A DNA stretch of 64,000 nucleotides from Verrucomicrobiia bacterium (GTDB lineage: Bacteria > Verrucomicrobiota > Verrucomicrobiia > Limisphaerales > JADLHS01). Location: positions 1 to 64,000 of the forward strand of contig JAHCLO010000017.1 in the NCBI GenBank assembly GCA_026125285.1. Direction: 5' to 3'. Shown piece by piece: positions 34,001-43,391 of the stretch (within the stretch, counting starts at the first letter, position 1; the number at the start of each line of letters is the position of its first letter). The position numbers and the translations under genes were made by a program. Under the pieces are notes generated by a model that made no database searches, was not told the origin of the DNA, and worked only from the letters and a program-made list of their open reading frames with translations.

Positions 34001-36695
34001 GAGCGCCGCCGACGCGGGCTTGGCGGCTTACACGACTCGGGCGGACGAGACACCCGACACCGGAACCGTGGACATTGGTTTTCACTATCCAGTGGCAGCC
34101 TGTAATCTGTTGCCGCTTGGTTTTACGATAAACTTGGAAACGACCCCCAATGGCTATCTCCAAATCCGTTCCACAGCGCAAACCACCCCGCTGCCGTTCG
34201 TGAACGTGGCCAGTTCGGGCCGGGGCACTGTGGCACGCATCGAGGTCCCGAATCCGTGGAATCCATCACTGCCTGCGGCCCGTGTGGCCGGGGAATACTA
34301 CACGACGCCTGGCAGCTTGAATAACCTGCATGGCACCGGCAGCCCCTCCCGCACAACGGTGGACCGGTACGGCAACGTGTGGGTCGGTAACCGGGACGTT
34401 GGCTCGGCTGGTTACGGGTCCGTCACGAAGATCGGAGTGGTCATCGGGGGTATCCGGTGCAACCAGGATGGAACTGCGAATGATAATGGCGATTACTTGA
34501 AACCTGATCCTGCTTTGGGAGGAAAATTCATCTACAACACTTGCATTGACCGAGACGGCGACGGCCTGATTCGGACGTCTCCGGGCCGCTTGGCAAATGG
34601 GTCGCTGCGCCGTCTGGATTGGGCCAACGAATCACTGCCCGCTGGCGACGGCGACGAGGCAGTCATCTGTTACGTGCGAACCACGCCAACCTACTTACGC
34701 TCTCTCGCTGTGGACCGAGATAACAACCTATGGGTGGGGAGCCGCGACGACGGTTGGCAGGAGTTGATTGACAATGCGACCGGGGTGCCGGTGACCGGAG
34801 AGAAAGTTTTGTACGGCAGCGGAGGCTACGGCGCGGTGTTCGATCCTTACGGAGTTCTGTGGTCTGCAGGCTATTATTACCCCGGTGCGGGATTGCTCTG
34901 GCGTCCGCCGGGCCTTTCCGCAAACGTGGTGCCTGGAACAGCCGGCGGCATTCTGCCGGATACGCGGGAGGCCTACGGCATTGGCATAGACCCAACCACA
35001 GCCGATGTGTGGCTGGGGGATTACACGTTTGGCGGGCTGTGGCAGTTCAGGCAGGATGGTTGCACCAACAAGTTTGCCTTTGCAGCTCCAGATAACCCAC
35101 AGGGTAGACATATAAAGGGGATCGTAGGAGATGGCAACGGGAACATCTGGGTCGCTCATGCTAAATTCGAATCCGTGCCACTGGGCAAGGTGGTTTACCG
35201 GTTCAGCAACACGGGCGGATATCTTGGCCGCGTTGTTCTCAACTACCAAGCCCTTACCGGCAAATCGCCGCACGGCGTCTGCATTGACTCACAAAAGCAC
35301 ATTTGGGCAATCTGCAACCAAGCCTCCGAGGACGGCAAGTACTACGCCATGTGCATTGACCCAACGCAGGGAATTGATCCGGACACGGAGAATATCGTTG
35401 GCCAGGTTATGGACGCTGTGGATTTGGGGGCGTTTCCCGCGGGCCAGGGGCCTTACAACTACAGCGACATGAGCGGCTTTGTGACGCTGGCTGCCACACA
35501 ACCCGCCGGGGTGTGGAATTACGTCGAGGACTCGGCCACCGACCACATGCGTTGGCTCCGGGTTACGTTGGATAGCCAACTGAACTCTGGTGTTTTGTTT
35601 GTCGAGGTGCGGGCAGCCAACCGCGTTACGGACCTGCCAGCCTGGCCCTTCCACCGGCTCAACGGATCGAGTGGGGCTCTTTCGCTGGAGGGTTTGGGAA
35701 TCCAAGGGCGTTACCTTGAGATGCGCGTCACTTTGCTGCGCAATTTCGGTGCGGCTCAGGGACCGCTGCTGAAATCCCTCTGCATAACCCGCGGTACGGC
35801 CGGGCTGGCCTTCCAGATCACTCACCACCCGAAAAGTGCGATCGTGCATCGGGGCGGCGGTCCGACCGTCTTCAGCGCCACGGCAACTGGAACTGGACTG
35901 GCCTACCAATGGTTCAAGGATGGCGCACCCGCTGGAACCGGCCCCACGCTCACGGTCAACAACGCCCAATACGCCAATGCCGGAAAGTATAAAGTGCGCG
36001 TCACGAAGTCGGGGACTTTCCAAGACAGTGCCGAAGCCAGATTGCACGTGGTTTCTACACCCGCACCTTTCGGTAGGCCGGAGGTCCAGGTCAGCAATGC
36101 TGAACCGAATCTCGGCCAGTCGGTGACGTTCGCGGCCTCTATGGATATTTCGCCCTCGATAGGCCCGGTGCATTACCAGTGGCGAAAGAACGGAGTGCCC
36201 ATCCCCGGTGCTTGGGGAGAATGCACCACCAGCGATGACCAGAATTATGCGGCTGGATACACAATCACAAGCGCTGCGTGCCAGCACAGCGGGGAGTACG
36301 CGGTTGTCTTCACCAATGACTACTGGAAAGTTGCGAGCCCCGTTGATGATCTGAGCCGCGTGACGGTGAAGGACCAGTTCGGCAACGTCGTGCCTGCGGT
36401 CACAGTCACGACCTCCTATCCGATGCCGATCACGGACCGGGACAACCCACCCACGCTGATCGCCACCGCCTGTGTGACGCCTGTCTGTGCCCAGTGGTAT
36501 CGGACCGATTCACAGGGAGGTCGTTACTTCAAAGAACCGATTCCAGGTGCCAACGGCATGCAGTACACTCTCCCGAATCCAGTCCCATGCGCAATGGTCA
36601 CCGGCTATAATTACTTTATGGTCGAAGTTTTTGACGAAGGCCGGTTTCCATACACCTCCACGCCTGTGCAGGTTTACGGGGATTGCCAACCATGA
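31061..36695 (+). CDS. giant secreted beta-helix/propeller/Ig protein, out of frame at a (CT)13 tract
   Basis: From the ATG at 31061 (good Shine-Dalgarno) the frame reads MKTAQPVAWSLL(SL)n and stops at 31157-31159 after 32 codons. The main frame (31206-36695, 1829 residues) has no start of its own except a weak GTG. Reading it back into the tract gives SLCAQTEPPTAGSRVEAAN, a perfect signal-peptide end. Adding one CT unit (or losing two) would join the two into one ~1878-residue exported protein. Domains, numbered in the long frame: ~1-330 beta-rich N-terminal part; ~330-1010 right-handed beta-helix-like; ~1050-1375 NHL/two-component-type propeller blades (DNNLWVGSRDD, GNIWVAHAKF); ~1540-1625 and ~1640-1745 Ig-like domains (YQWFKDGAPA, YQWRKNGVPI). 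It is probably a surface adhesin or polysaccharide-binding protein. A sequencing error in the repeat is the simple alternative to phase variation. Confidence 0.7.
31094..31119 (+). repeat. (CT)13 microsatellite in a signal-peptide coding region
   Basis: There are thirteen uninterrupted CT dinucleotides between TTG (Leu) and GCGCTCAG. In the ATG frame they encode alternating Leu/Ser in the hydrophobic core of the signal peptide. With 13 units the frame is OFF; 14 or 11 units would be ON. Such tracts slip during replication in phase-variable genes. Confidence 0.9.
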
Positions 36696-36708
36696 AATCG
36701 AGGACACT

Positions 36709-37356
36709 ATGAAACGCATCACCACCACCGGCATGGGGCTTCTCGTGCTGCTGCTCGGCACCCCGGGCAGCGCGTGGGGCCAGGGCACAATTCGAGTGAC
36801 TTTCGATGGTTTTCCAGAAAGAGCGCCAGGCAGCACGACGTTATTCTCCTTTCTCTCTGAGTCTGGCGTTGGCGTCCACAGTTTGGGCGGCAACTCCACC
36901 ATGAGGTGGTCGGGTGATCCTTTGTTTCCCGACAACGGCAGCGCCTATATCCAACCCAGGGGAAGCACTGACCTCTTCTTCAGTTATGGAGGTTCTGGTT
37001 GGAGGTTCGATGCGGTTTCGGTGGACTTGGCGCTCTACAGTGCGTCGAGTCTGGACCCGGTCACCATCCAATTCGTCGCCTCAGGTTACACCCGGACGAT
37101 AGACATCATCGCCACGACGGAGTTTACCATCACTGGGGCGGTGGATGACCAAGGGCGGCCCCTGTTTCAAACCTTCTACTTCCCGCCGGAATTCCAGGGC
37201 ATGTATTACCTGTCGGTCACGCCCACGGCGCCGCTGTGGTCGCTGGACAACCTGGTCATTTCACCCATCCCCGAGCCATCGGCTTGGGCGTTACTGGGCT
37301 GCGGCGCGGTCTTGCTCGTCGGGCATTGGCTCAGGCGTTTGCGCAGGCGAGAATGA
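36709..37356 (+). CDS. PEP-CTERM sorted exported protein
   Basis: The 215-residue protein has a signal peptide (MKRITTTGMGLLVLLLGTPG) and a beta-rich body (TIRVTFDGFPERAPGST to YYLSVTPTAPLWSLDNLVI). A C-terminal PEP-CTERM tail follows: IPEPSAWALLGCGAVLLVGH, then WLRRLRRRE, i.e. the PEP motif, a hydrophobic helix and a basic end. Exosortase cleaves and anchors such proteins at the cell surface or into EPS. It starts 13 bases after the giant protein's stop, so both may be made together. No exosortase gene lies in this window. Confidence 0.75.
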   Translation: MKRITTTGMGLLVLLLGTPGSAWGQGTIRVTFDGFPERAPGSTTLFSFLSESGVGVHSLGGNSTMRWSGDPLFPDNGSAYIQPRGSTDLFFSYGGSGWRFDAVSVDLALYSASSLDPVTIQFVASGYTRTIDIIATTEFTITGAVDDQGRPLFQTFYFPPEFQGMYYLSVTPTAPLWSLDNLVISPIPEPSAWALLGCGAVLLVGHWLRRLRRRE

Positions 37357-37458
37357 CGGCAAGCGGAGTCTCAGCCAAATGCTCCCTCGGCTAAGGGCCA
37401 AGAATCTTCCAACCGTCTGGGGCAACCGACCCGACGAACCAACGATTTAGCGCAAGCA

Positions 37459-37986
37459 TCAAACCGGCTTCCTTTCACTCACGTTGTTCAACTCCAAGCC
37501 CAGCTTGTTGAGCGCGTAACCGGTTTCTCTTAGATAATTCCCGTAGGACATCATCCAGTGGAAGCCCTTCATCTCCTGGAGCAGCGCGGCGCAGTCACCA
37601 TGGACGCGCACGTCCACTTGCGAACGGCAGATGTCGAGGAACGGGTTGCCCACAATCTTGCCCTCGAACCCGACCCACTTCTGGCAGTTGAAGTCGGGCA
37701 CCAGATTCGTGCAAATCTGGCCCAGCTTCATTTCCACCTTCGGCGCGGCGCCGTAGTCGGACTCGAAGTGCGTGTAAATCTTCGTTCGTTCGGCGCGTTT
37801 GCCGTCCATCTTGCGCGGGGCGGTGCAATGCGCCAGCGTCACCAGGTTGTCGTGCGGGAAGGTGGGATCGTTCAGGAACACCGGCAGCCCGGAAAGGTAA
37901 TGCAGCAAAATACCCCTTGGATCGCCGGCACACTTGAAGCGAGTCGCAAGCACGATTGATTCCGGGGCATACTGAGACTCATGCAA
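37459..37986 (-). pseudogene. remnant of a sugar isomerase (L-fucose/L-arabinose isomerase-like C-terminus)
   Basis: The 175-residue frame looks like the last third of a ~470-500-residue L-fucose/L-arabinose isomerase-family protein. Key segments are GDPRGILLHYLSGLPVFLND, PTFPHDNLVTLAHCTAPRKM, THFESDYGAAPKVEMKLGQ, and HWMMSYGNYLRETGYALNK near the end. The N-terminal two thirds, including other metal/substrate ligands, are missing, and the first ~20 residues of the frame are not family-like. The next gene on the strand begins only ~120 bases away, so the gene has been truncated by deletion. It is a likely pseudogene in an otherwise sugar-metabolising cluster. Confidence 0.62.
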
Positions 37987-38107
37987 GCCCCGTTAATGGT
38001 CCGATCCCCTTCCGCTGAGTGTCGTCTCGCTGAACTTTCTGGAAACTGCCAGCGTCGGTTTTGATGATGTTCCTTCGTGGGTAGGCTTTCGTGAGTTCCA
38101 AGTCGCA

Positions 38108-39019
38108 TCAAAATAGCTTTCCCATCAGTCCTTCCAGGAAAACCCGCGCCTTCCTGGCTTCAGCCGTGATCTGCGCCGCAGTGCCGCGCGCCAGACACTC
38201 GACGATGAGCGGACCGCGCGTGAAACCACCTTGCTTCAGACGGTCGAACACTCCGCGAAAATTCACCTGCCCCGTTCCCGGCGTCACCATCACGTCCTTG
38301 GGATGACGATAATCCTTTACGCTCACGCCCACCACCAGGCCATCCACCGACGCCGCATCCTCCGCAGGATCAAGCCCACCATCCGAGTAATAAAGAATAT
38401 TGCCCGGATCATACCAGATGCGGAAATTCTTGCGGCCAACCCGCTCAACCGCCTGACGGCACTGCGCCCCAGTAGCATTCAAGCCTCCGTGCGGTTTCAT
38501 GCTCAGGCCGATCCCTTTGGCAGCAGCATAATCGCAACACTCGCGCACCACGGTGAAATAATCGTCGTAAAGCTTCTCGTCGCCGACTCCGCCCAGCATC
38601 AAATTGGGCGCCCCGCATGCGGCGCAGTTGTCAATGAGCTTCCGCAAACCTTCGATTCCGGCTGGAACTGATTTCGCGACGGGAAAGTCACCTGCGTAAA
38701 GCGAGAGCAACTGTAACCCGCGCTGCCGCACCTCTCCGCCGATCTCCGCAGCTTCTTCCGATGACGTCTCGATCGTGATGATGACCCACGACTTGCCCTT
38801 GGCTGTCATGAGTCCGGCATACTTGAATCCCGCCTCGGCGATGCCATCCAGCGCGGTGCGGTAATCGAATTGATCCCAAGGCCGGGTGTAACAACCGATC
38901 TGCCAGCGCGGCGCTGAGAATCTGCCCGGAGTGTTGCAGCCGACAGTTTGCGCCGCTACGAGAACCGATCCACTGGTGAGCAGCGTTCGGCGAACGAAAT
39001 CACGGCGCGAAATCTTCAC
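38108..39019 (-). CDS. Tat-exported sugar phosphate isomerase/epimerase-like TIM barrel
   Basis: The protein of ~303 residues starts at a GTG at 39019 that overlaps the stop of the upstream GH38-like gene (GTGA), implying translational coupling. A twin-arginine signal (KISRRDFVRRTLLTSG) leads into an AP-endonuclease-2/xylose-isomerase-like TIM barrel: WQIGCYTRPWDQFDYRTALD, LLSLYAGDFPV, GIGLSMKPHGGLNATGAQC, WYDPGNILYYSDGG, and a metal-binding-type SVKDYRH. Family members epimerise or isomerise sugars such as inosose, tagaturonate or hydroxypyruvate. Substrate unknown. An upstream ATG-type frame to 39151 overlaps the neighbour and is rejected. Confidence 0.75.
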   Translation of the reverse strand: MKISRRDFVRRTLLTSGSVLVAAQTVGCNTPGRFSAPRWQIGCYTRPWDQFDYRTALDGIAEAGFKYAGLMTAKGKSWVIITIETSSEEAAEIGGEVRQRGLQLLSLYAGDFPVAKSVPAGIEGLRKLIDNCAACGAPNLMLGGVGDEKLYDDYFTVVRECCDYAAAKGIGLSMKPHGGLNATGAQCRQAVERVGRKNFRIWYDPGNILYYSDGGLDPAEDAASVDGLVVGVSVKDYRHPKDVMVTPGTGQVNFRGVFDRLKQGGFTRGPLIVECLARGTAAQITAEARKARVFLEGLMGKLF

Positions 39020-42000
39020 TTCCCGGTTACTTTCCGCGGGGGCCGCTCCGCTTTCAAGCGCACAGTGAGGAACGTGTAGGGCTTGTAGGGCACGCTGACA
39101 GCATTGTCCGAAGACAAGAGTTTCTGTTTGTTCTCCTCCACGCCGTTGCACAAGTGCGCCGCATGAATGCGGATTGCCGTGGAGCGTAGTTCCGCCTCGC
39201 CGGTCCGACCGGCGATCTCGCGCAGCCGCAGAATAAATCCATCGCCATCTTCGGCTTCCTTGAACGTCACCACCTCCAGGTTTGGCGCATCAAGTGTGAG
39301 GAAGGAAGCTCCGGCCGCCGGCATGGGGCGGCCCGCTTGTGAGATGGCCGCCGAGAACGAAGAAAGATGCGGGTAAGCAAACACGGGGGTCCGTGTGTCT
39401 TCGTCGAAACGAGCCAGCGCCTCACGTCCCATCCCGCGCCCGCTCGTGATTGAAAAGCGGAAGACAAACGTCCCGCCCTGCTGCGCGCGGTAGTTCGTAA
39501 ACCAGTAATTGTTCAGCGCGTAGGAATAAACGTGGCCATTCTTGATGGGCAGGTGATCCAGCCATTTGCCGCGGTTGATGTCCGTCAGCGTCACCAGCGG
39601 CGCGTCGGGCGTGGACCAGGCCACCGAGTAGTCGCCATCACTGACATGAACGAGATTCTGCGGCGTGAACCATTCGCGGCACGCGCCGGGCATCTGGTCG
39701 TCATTCGGACGGCACCAGCCGTTTTGGATCTGATACTCGATCCCGGGTTTCTCCGCAGCGAACGGGAACGCAAAGTAAACCGCTTCCTTCGCGCGAGTCT
39801 CGTCCTTCTCGATGGTGTTGACGATGTCCACGCGTTTGAGCTGATCGTAAAGTAGGTATTCGCTGGTGATGCACGGCGTGTTCATTGATTTCGCCTGAAC
39901 AAATAGACGCTGACCAAGCGGCGTCCGGCGTCCTTTGACTATCTCGACCTGCTCGGGCCGGTGGATCGTGAGATTGGCCGGCGCGGTGCCGAAGTTGCAG
40001 TTCAGGATTTCCGAACCTTCCCCGCCGCTGACGTACAAGTATTCGTTCAATGTGTAAGGCGCACCGGCTTCCAGCAATTCACGATTCGCGGTCTTGTCGA
40101 ACAAACTTTTCAGGCCGCCAGTTTGCCGATCCACCACCAGGCGGTAAAACTGGTTCTCAATGGTATCGCCCTCGATTGGCTCGTTTGCCCTGTGCGCGGC
40201 GGCATCCAATCCACGAATCGCATAAGCCTTGTAACCCATCGCCGGCACGTCCGCCGCGAGGAAGCGCACTTTGCGCCAGCCGTCCTGCTCCGCGTAAACG
40301 TCCATCGGCACGACCTTACTATCAGCGAAATCCACGAGTTGTTCGCCGCTACCCAACTCGACTTCCACCACGGCGGTGCGGGCACGGTTGTGCCAGTTGA
40401 ACGCGATGATGCTGCTCCCGTCCACTTCGATGACCTGCGCCAGACGGTTGTTCGCGCGGGCCAGCAGATTGCGCGCGTCGAGATTCGCCCGTGTGGCGTA
40501 ACTCTCCTTGATCTCCCATTGCCGTTCGACGAATTGCCGGCCCGGCTGCGCGACGCTGTTGTGCGCGCCCCAGGTGTGCTCGTTGTAAAACATCACGTTG
40601 CGCCAGGCGTTCCAGAAGTCCTGCGCCGGATATCGGTTGCGCGGCTCGAAAAGACTCGCCAGCGCCGCGGCGGTTTCGGCGGCGGGCAGAATCTGCTGCG
40701 TCTGGCGATTGAGCGTCGTGGCCTTGGCGGTTGAACCGACCCCGTCCTCCCAGTACGCGCCGCAATCGCCCCGGAACACCGGCAGCTTTTCGGCAAAATG
40801 TTTTTCGACGTAACTGAAGTATTCCCCGTCCGTGGCCACCACGAGTTTCGGAAACTCGAATTCCTTGTTCCACGCGGCGATGGTGTCCGCCTCGCCCGTG
40901 TCGGGAATCGCCGCGTTGTCCACGTAAGCGCCGTAGATCATCACCGCGTCCGGAACGTAGTTGTCCCGCGCGTAGCGCACGAGGAACTGCGGCACGCTGC
41001 TCTTGAGATACTCCACACTGGAAACGTCCTGACCCCAGCCCGGCCCGACGAGGCGTTTGAGCTGCACGTAACTGCGCGCATACCACATGAAGATGCGCTC
41101 GCCGTTCATGCCTTCCCACCAATAGGGCGAATCTTCGTTCAGACTGCTGTAATGCAGGATCGGCGCCCGGGTCTGATTGGCGCCGTTGGAAAAACCCTTG
41201 ATGCCCGCGTCGCTCAACAGCGTCGGCAGAAACCAACTGTGCGAAGGCGCATCCGTGAGACACGCGAAATCAAAGTTGCCGCCGTGTTCGCGATGCAGTC
41301 GGTGCGTGAAATACATCGCCCGATACAACTCCTCGCCCGAGCAGATACCGGTCATCAGGTTGAGATACAGGGCGTTCATCGCCGCGCGGCCTTGTCGCAG
41401 GCGGCCCAGGAATTCCTTGCGCGACGGCGCGGTGCGGCAGTCGAGGAAATTGTCCACCAGCCACGCCGTCTCGAAGTTGAATTTGTAGGAGGGAAACTGG
41501 CGGAGAATGTTGAGCACCTGATCCGAGTTGCGGTTGTCCAGTTCGTTCACATGCGGCTGGAGGTCGGTGTAGCCGACGTCGTTGTGGACCTTCGGGCAGA
41601 CAAACACGCGCCACTGCTTGGTGGGCTTGAAATCGCAGGTCGCCTCCAGTCGTTGGCCGTCGAGCTGCACTTCGACACTCGCCTCGCCCGCCGGAATGTT
41701 CGCCGGGACACTCAGCGGCGCGGTCAAGACGCCGAAGTCGTAAGGGCTGGTGAATTGGCACGTGAAGGTCTGCCGCCCGAACCTGACCTTCGCCTCGCCT
41801 TTCTCGAAGGGTGCGTCGAAGGGCACAACCACGTTGCAGACTTCCACCAGTCTTCCGCCCTGTTTACGATAAAAGATGGTCGGCTCAAGGCGCGGTTGCG
41901 AGGCGGAAGCGCTGACCGTGGCTTGGAACACGATGGCATCATACGAAAGGTTGCCTACGCCCAACGGGATCAGGCTGATTTGATTGCCCCTGGCTTTGAG

Positions 42001-42486
42001 CCAGTCGCCCGCGATCGGCACAACGAGCCGTTGCTCCGCCAGCAACATGTCGTTGCCTTGTTCGCCCCAAACCGAGTGCTTGGACACGGGTCGAATCGGA
42101 AACACGCCGGTTTTGTCGTTCACCCTGACCTTGAACTGCTGAGGCGCGCCGGTGGTAAAGATCATGTCGAGAACCAGTTCGTAGTTGGCACTGGCGGCTG
42201 CCGGCAAATCGAAGCTGATCGTGTATGGCTTCTCAGCAACTTTGCCGTCGAAGCCTGTTGCTCCGTCGTGATGCCCGGCGAAATCACGACTGGGCACGCT
42301 CTGCCCGACCGTGAAGGTGAGTTCCGCTCGATTGCCCGGCGCAAACTCGATGCCGAGGCCATCCGGCTTGCCGATGGACCAGATCGGCTCAACGGCTGAT
42401 GCAATTAGAGCTGAGACAAGACAACCAATGGTCACACCCAATCTCAGAAGCGCAGTTATTGGTGCCGCGATTCTGTTCTCCCTCAC
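39016..42486 (-). CDS. large secreted GH38-like glycoside hydrolase with N-terminal CBM-like domain
   Basis: From a GTG at 42486 the protein has ~1156 residues and a signal peptide (RIAAPITALLRLGVTIGCLV, then SALIASAVEP). The N-terminal ~200 residues (IWSIGKPDGLGIEFAPGN, then SVPSRDFAGHHDGATGF) resemble the carbohydrate-binding end domain of PL4 rhamnogalacturonan lyases. The barrel holds GH38-type active-site features: HND in VFVCPKVHNDVGYTDL, a nucleophile-position Asp in FACLTDAPSHSWFLP, and YNEHTWGAHN. A beta-sandwich C-terminal part follows. Canonical GH38 has HSHNDPGW, so this is a divergent branch with unknown linkage specificity. The frame is open upstream to an ATG at 42699 that overlaps the EF-hand gene's stop (ATGA), but the intervening stretch is a palindromic repeat (42479-42634). 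The second, related enzyme is at 44767-48291. Confidence 0.72.
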   Translation of the reverse strand: MRENRIAAPITALLRLGVTIGCLVSALIASAVEPIWSIGKPDGLGIEFAPGNRAELTFTVGQSVPSRDFAGHHDGATGFDGKVAEKPYTISFDLPAAASANYELVLDMIFTTGAPQQFKVRVNDKTGVFPIRPVSKHSVWGEQGNDMLLAEQRLVVPIAGDWLKARGNQISLIPLGVGNLSYDAIVFQATVSASASQPRLEPTIFYRKQGGRLVEVCNVVVPFDAPFEKGEAKVRFGRQTFTCQFTSPYDFGVLTAPLSVPANIPAGEASVEVQLDGQRLEATCDFKPTKQWRVFVCPKVHNDVGYTDLQPHVNELDNRNSDQVLNILRQFPSYKFNFETAWLVDNFLDCRTAPSRKEFLGRLRQGRAAMNALYLNLMTGICSGEELYRAMYFTHRLHREHGGNFDFACLTDAPSHSWFLPTLLSDAGIKGFSNGANQTRAPILHYSSLNEDSPYWWEGMNGERIFMWYARSYVQLKRLVGPGWGQDVSSVEYLKSSVPQFLVRYARDNYVPDAVMIYGAYVDNAAIPDTGEADTIAAWNKEFEFPKLVVATDGEYFSYVEKHFAEKLPVFRGDCGAYWEDGVGSTAKATTLNRQTQQILPAAETAAALASLFEPRNRYPAQDFWNAWRNVMFYNEHTWGAHNSVAQPGRQFVERQWEIKESYATRANLDARNLLARANNRLAQVIEVDGSSIIAFNWHNRARTAVVEVELGSGEQLVDFADSKVVPMDVYAEQDGWRKVRFLAADVPAMGYKAYAIRGLDAAAHRANEPIEGDTIENQFYRLVVDRQTGGLKSLFDKTANRELLEAGAPYTLNEYLYVSGGEGSEILNCNFGTAPANLTIHRPEQVEIVKGRRTPLGQRLFVQAKSMNTPCITSEYLLYDQLKRVDIVNTIEKDETRAKEAVYFAFPFAAEKPGIEYQIQNGWCRPNDDQMPGACREWFTPQNLVHVSDGDYSVAWSTPDAPLVTLTDINRGKWLDHLPIKNGHVYSYALNNYWFTNYRAQQGGTFVFRFSITSGRGMGREALARFDEDTRTPVFAYPHLSSFSAAISQAGRPMPAAGASFLTLDAPNLEVVTFKEAEDGDGFILRLREIAGRTGEAELRSTAIRIHAAHLCNGVEENKQKLLSSDNAVSVPYKPYTFLTVRLKAERPPRKVTGK

Positions 42487-42634
42487 CCTGACCCTCTCCC
42501 GCTGGGAGAGGGAATAGCGATTGGTCGTGTCTCGATTCTTCTGCGCGCTCGCGGCAATCGCAGACCCCGGTTTCGCGGTGAACCGGCGGATGATTCTCCC
42601 TCTCCCAGCGGGAGAGGGCCGGGGTGAGGGAGAA
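42479..42634. repeat. inverted REP-like pair spanning the 5' region of the GH38-like gene
   Basis: Two ~36-base copies of the CCCTCACCC...CCTCTCCCGCTGGGAGAGGG type palindrome (about 42479-42514 and 42595-42634) face each other across ~80 bases. They read through the open frame as SPSPRPSPAGRGR and SLSQRERVRVREN. The same element with the same layout lies at 49786-49945, and the loops are recognisably related. Its proximal copy contains the GTG used as a possible start of the GH38-like gene. Confidence 0.75.
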
Positions 42635-42695
42635 ACTAACGAACCAATCCCCAGTTCCGCGTCCTGATCTAGCCGCCTGAAGTGAATGATTGCTC

Positions 42696-43277
42696 TCATG
42701 GTTTCTTGATCTCCGTTGATTGAACCTTCTCGGGGAGCTTGCCTGCTGCCTGTTTCCTCGTAGTTGGCTTGAACGTGACTTTGCCCGACTGCGAATCCAG
42801 TTGCGCCAACTGGCGTTCGCCACCGCTCAGAAAGTTCACCTGCGTGAGATGCGAACTGCTCGTGACCTTCTGCAAGCTCGATTCCAACGAGACGCTCTTC
42901 CCGTGCGCCTTCACCCGGTAATGCGCCCGGAGGACCGCGTGATGGCTGTCGGCTTCCGGCAAAATGCCCGCGGTCTCGGGGATCATCCTTTTGCGGTCCA
43001 CCGTCACCGTCAGGTGCTCCACCAGCAGCCGGGTGAGTTTATCGCCCTGCGACCTGACCTCCGCCGGATCGAGCCGGCCATTCCGGTTCGTGTCAATTTC
43101 ACTGAAACCCGCCAGCTCGAATGGATTGAAACTTAGTTCGACATGCACGTAATCCACGTCCGTCACCACAAAAAGGTAGCTGATGGGCAACGTATGTCCC
43201 TCAACCCGCGCGCCGGAGGACCACAAGGCCAGCGTGACAGCGATCAGTCTGAAAAAAGGAAGATGCAGTCTGCCCAC
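42696..43277 (-). CDS. exported EF-hand-containing protein
   Basis: From the GTG at 43277 the protein has ~193 residues. It has a signal peptide (MGRLHLPFFRLIAVTLALWS), then GHTLPISYLFVVTDVDYVHV, and an EF-hand-like calcium-binding loop DTNRNGRLDPAEV (Asp, Asn, Asn, Arg, Leu, Asp positions). A serine-rich region and a basic C-terminus (TFKPTTRKQAAGKLPEKV) follow. The last bases overlap the ATG at 42699 of the GH38-like frame. An ATG at 43388 would overlap the divergent URO-D gene promoter. Function unknown; it probably supports the secreted enzymes or calcium-dependent surface assembly. Confidence 0.55.
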   Translation of the reverse strand: MGRLHLPFFRLIAVTLALWSSGARVEGHTLPISYLFVVTDVDYVHVELSFNPFELAGFSEIDTNRNGRLDPAEVRSQGDKLTRLLVEHLTVTVDRKRMIPETAGILPEADSHHAVLRAHYRVKAHGKSVSLESSLQKVTSSSHLTQVNFLSGGERQLAQLDSQSGKVTFKPTTRKQAAGKLPEKVQSTEIKKP

Positions 43278-43391
43278 GGTTTGAGGCCATTTGGCCCCTG
43301 GCACAGACAAACTGCCTTGACTCAAGTCAATGCCATTGACGCACTCCCTCGCATAGTGGCGCTGCGTGAGCCGAGACCGGCCGGACACTTT

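Noticed and set aside
36487..36708. Extended start of the PEP-CTERM gene
   Set aside because: The upstream part lies inside the giant protein's coding region; the signal peptide starts at 36709.
40798..42399. 533-codon open frame opposite the first GH38-like gene
   Set aside because: No motif or signal peptide; the minus strand has the GH38 motifs HND, TDAP and EHTWGAH.
43278..43388. ATG at 43388 as the start of the EF-hand gene
   Set aside because: It puts the signal peptide ~40 residues in and leaves almost no divergent promoter space; a GTG at 43277 places it at the N-terminus.
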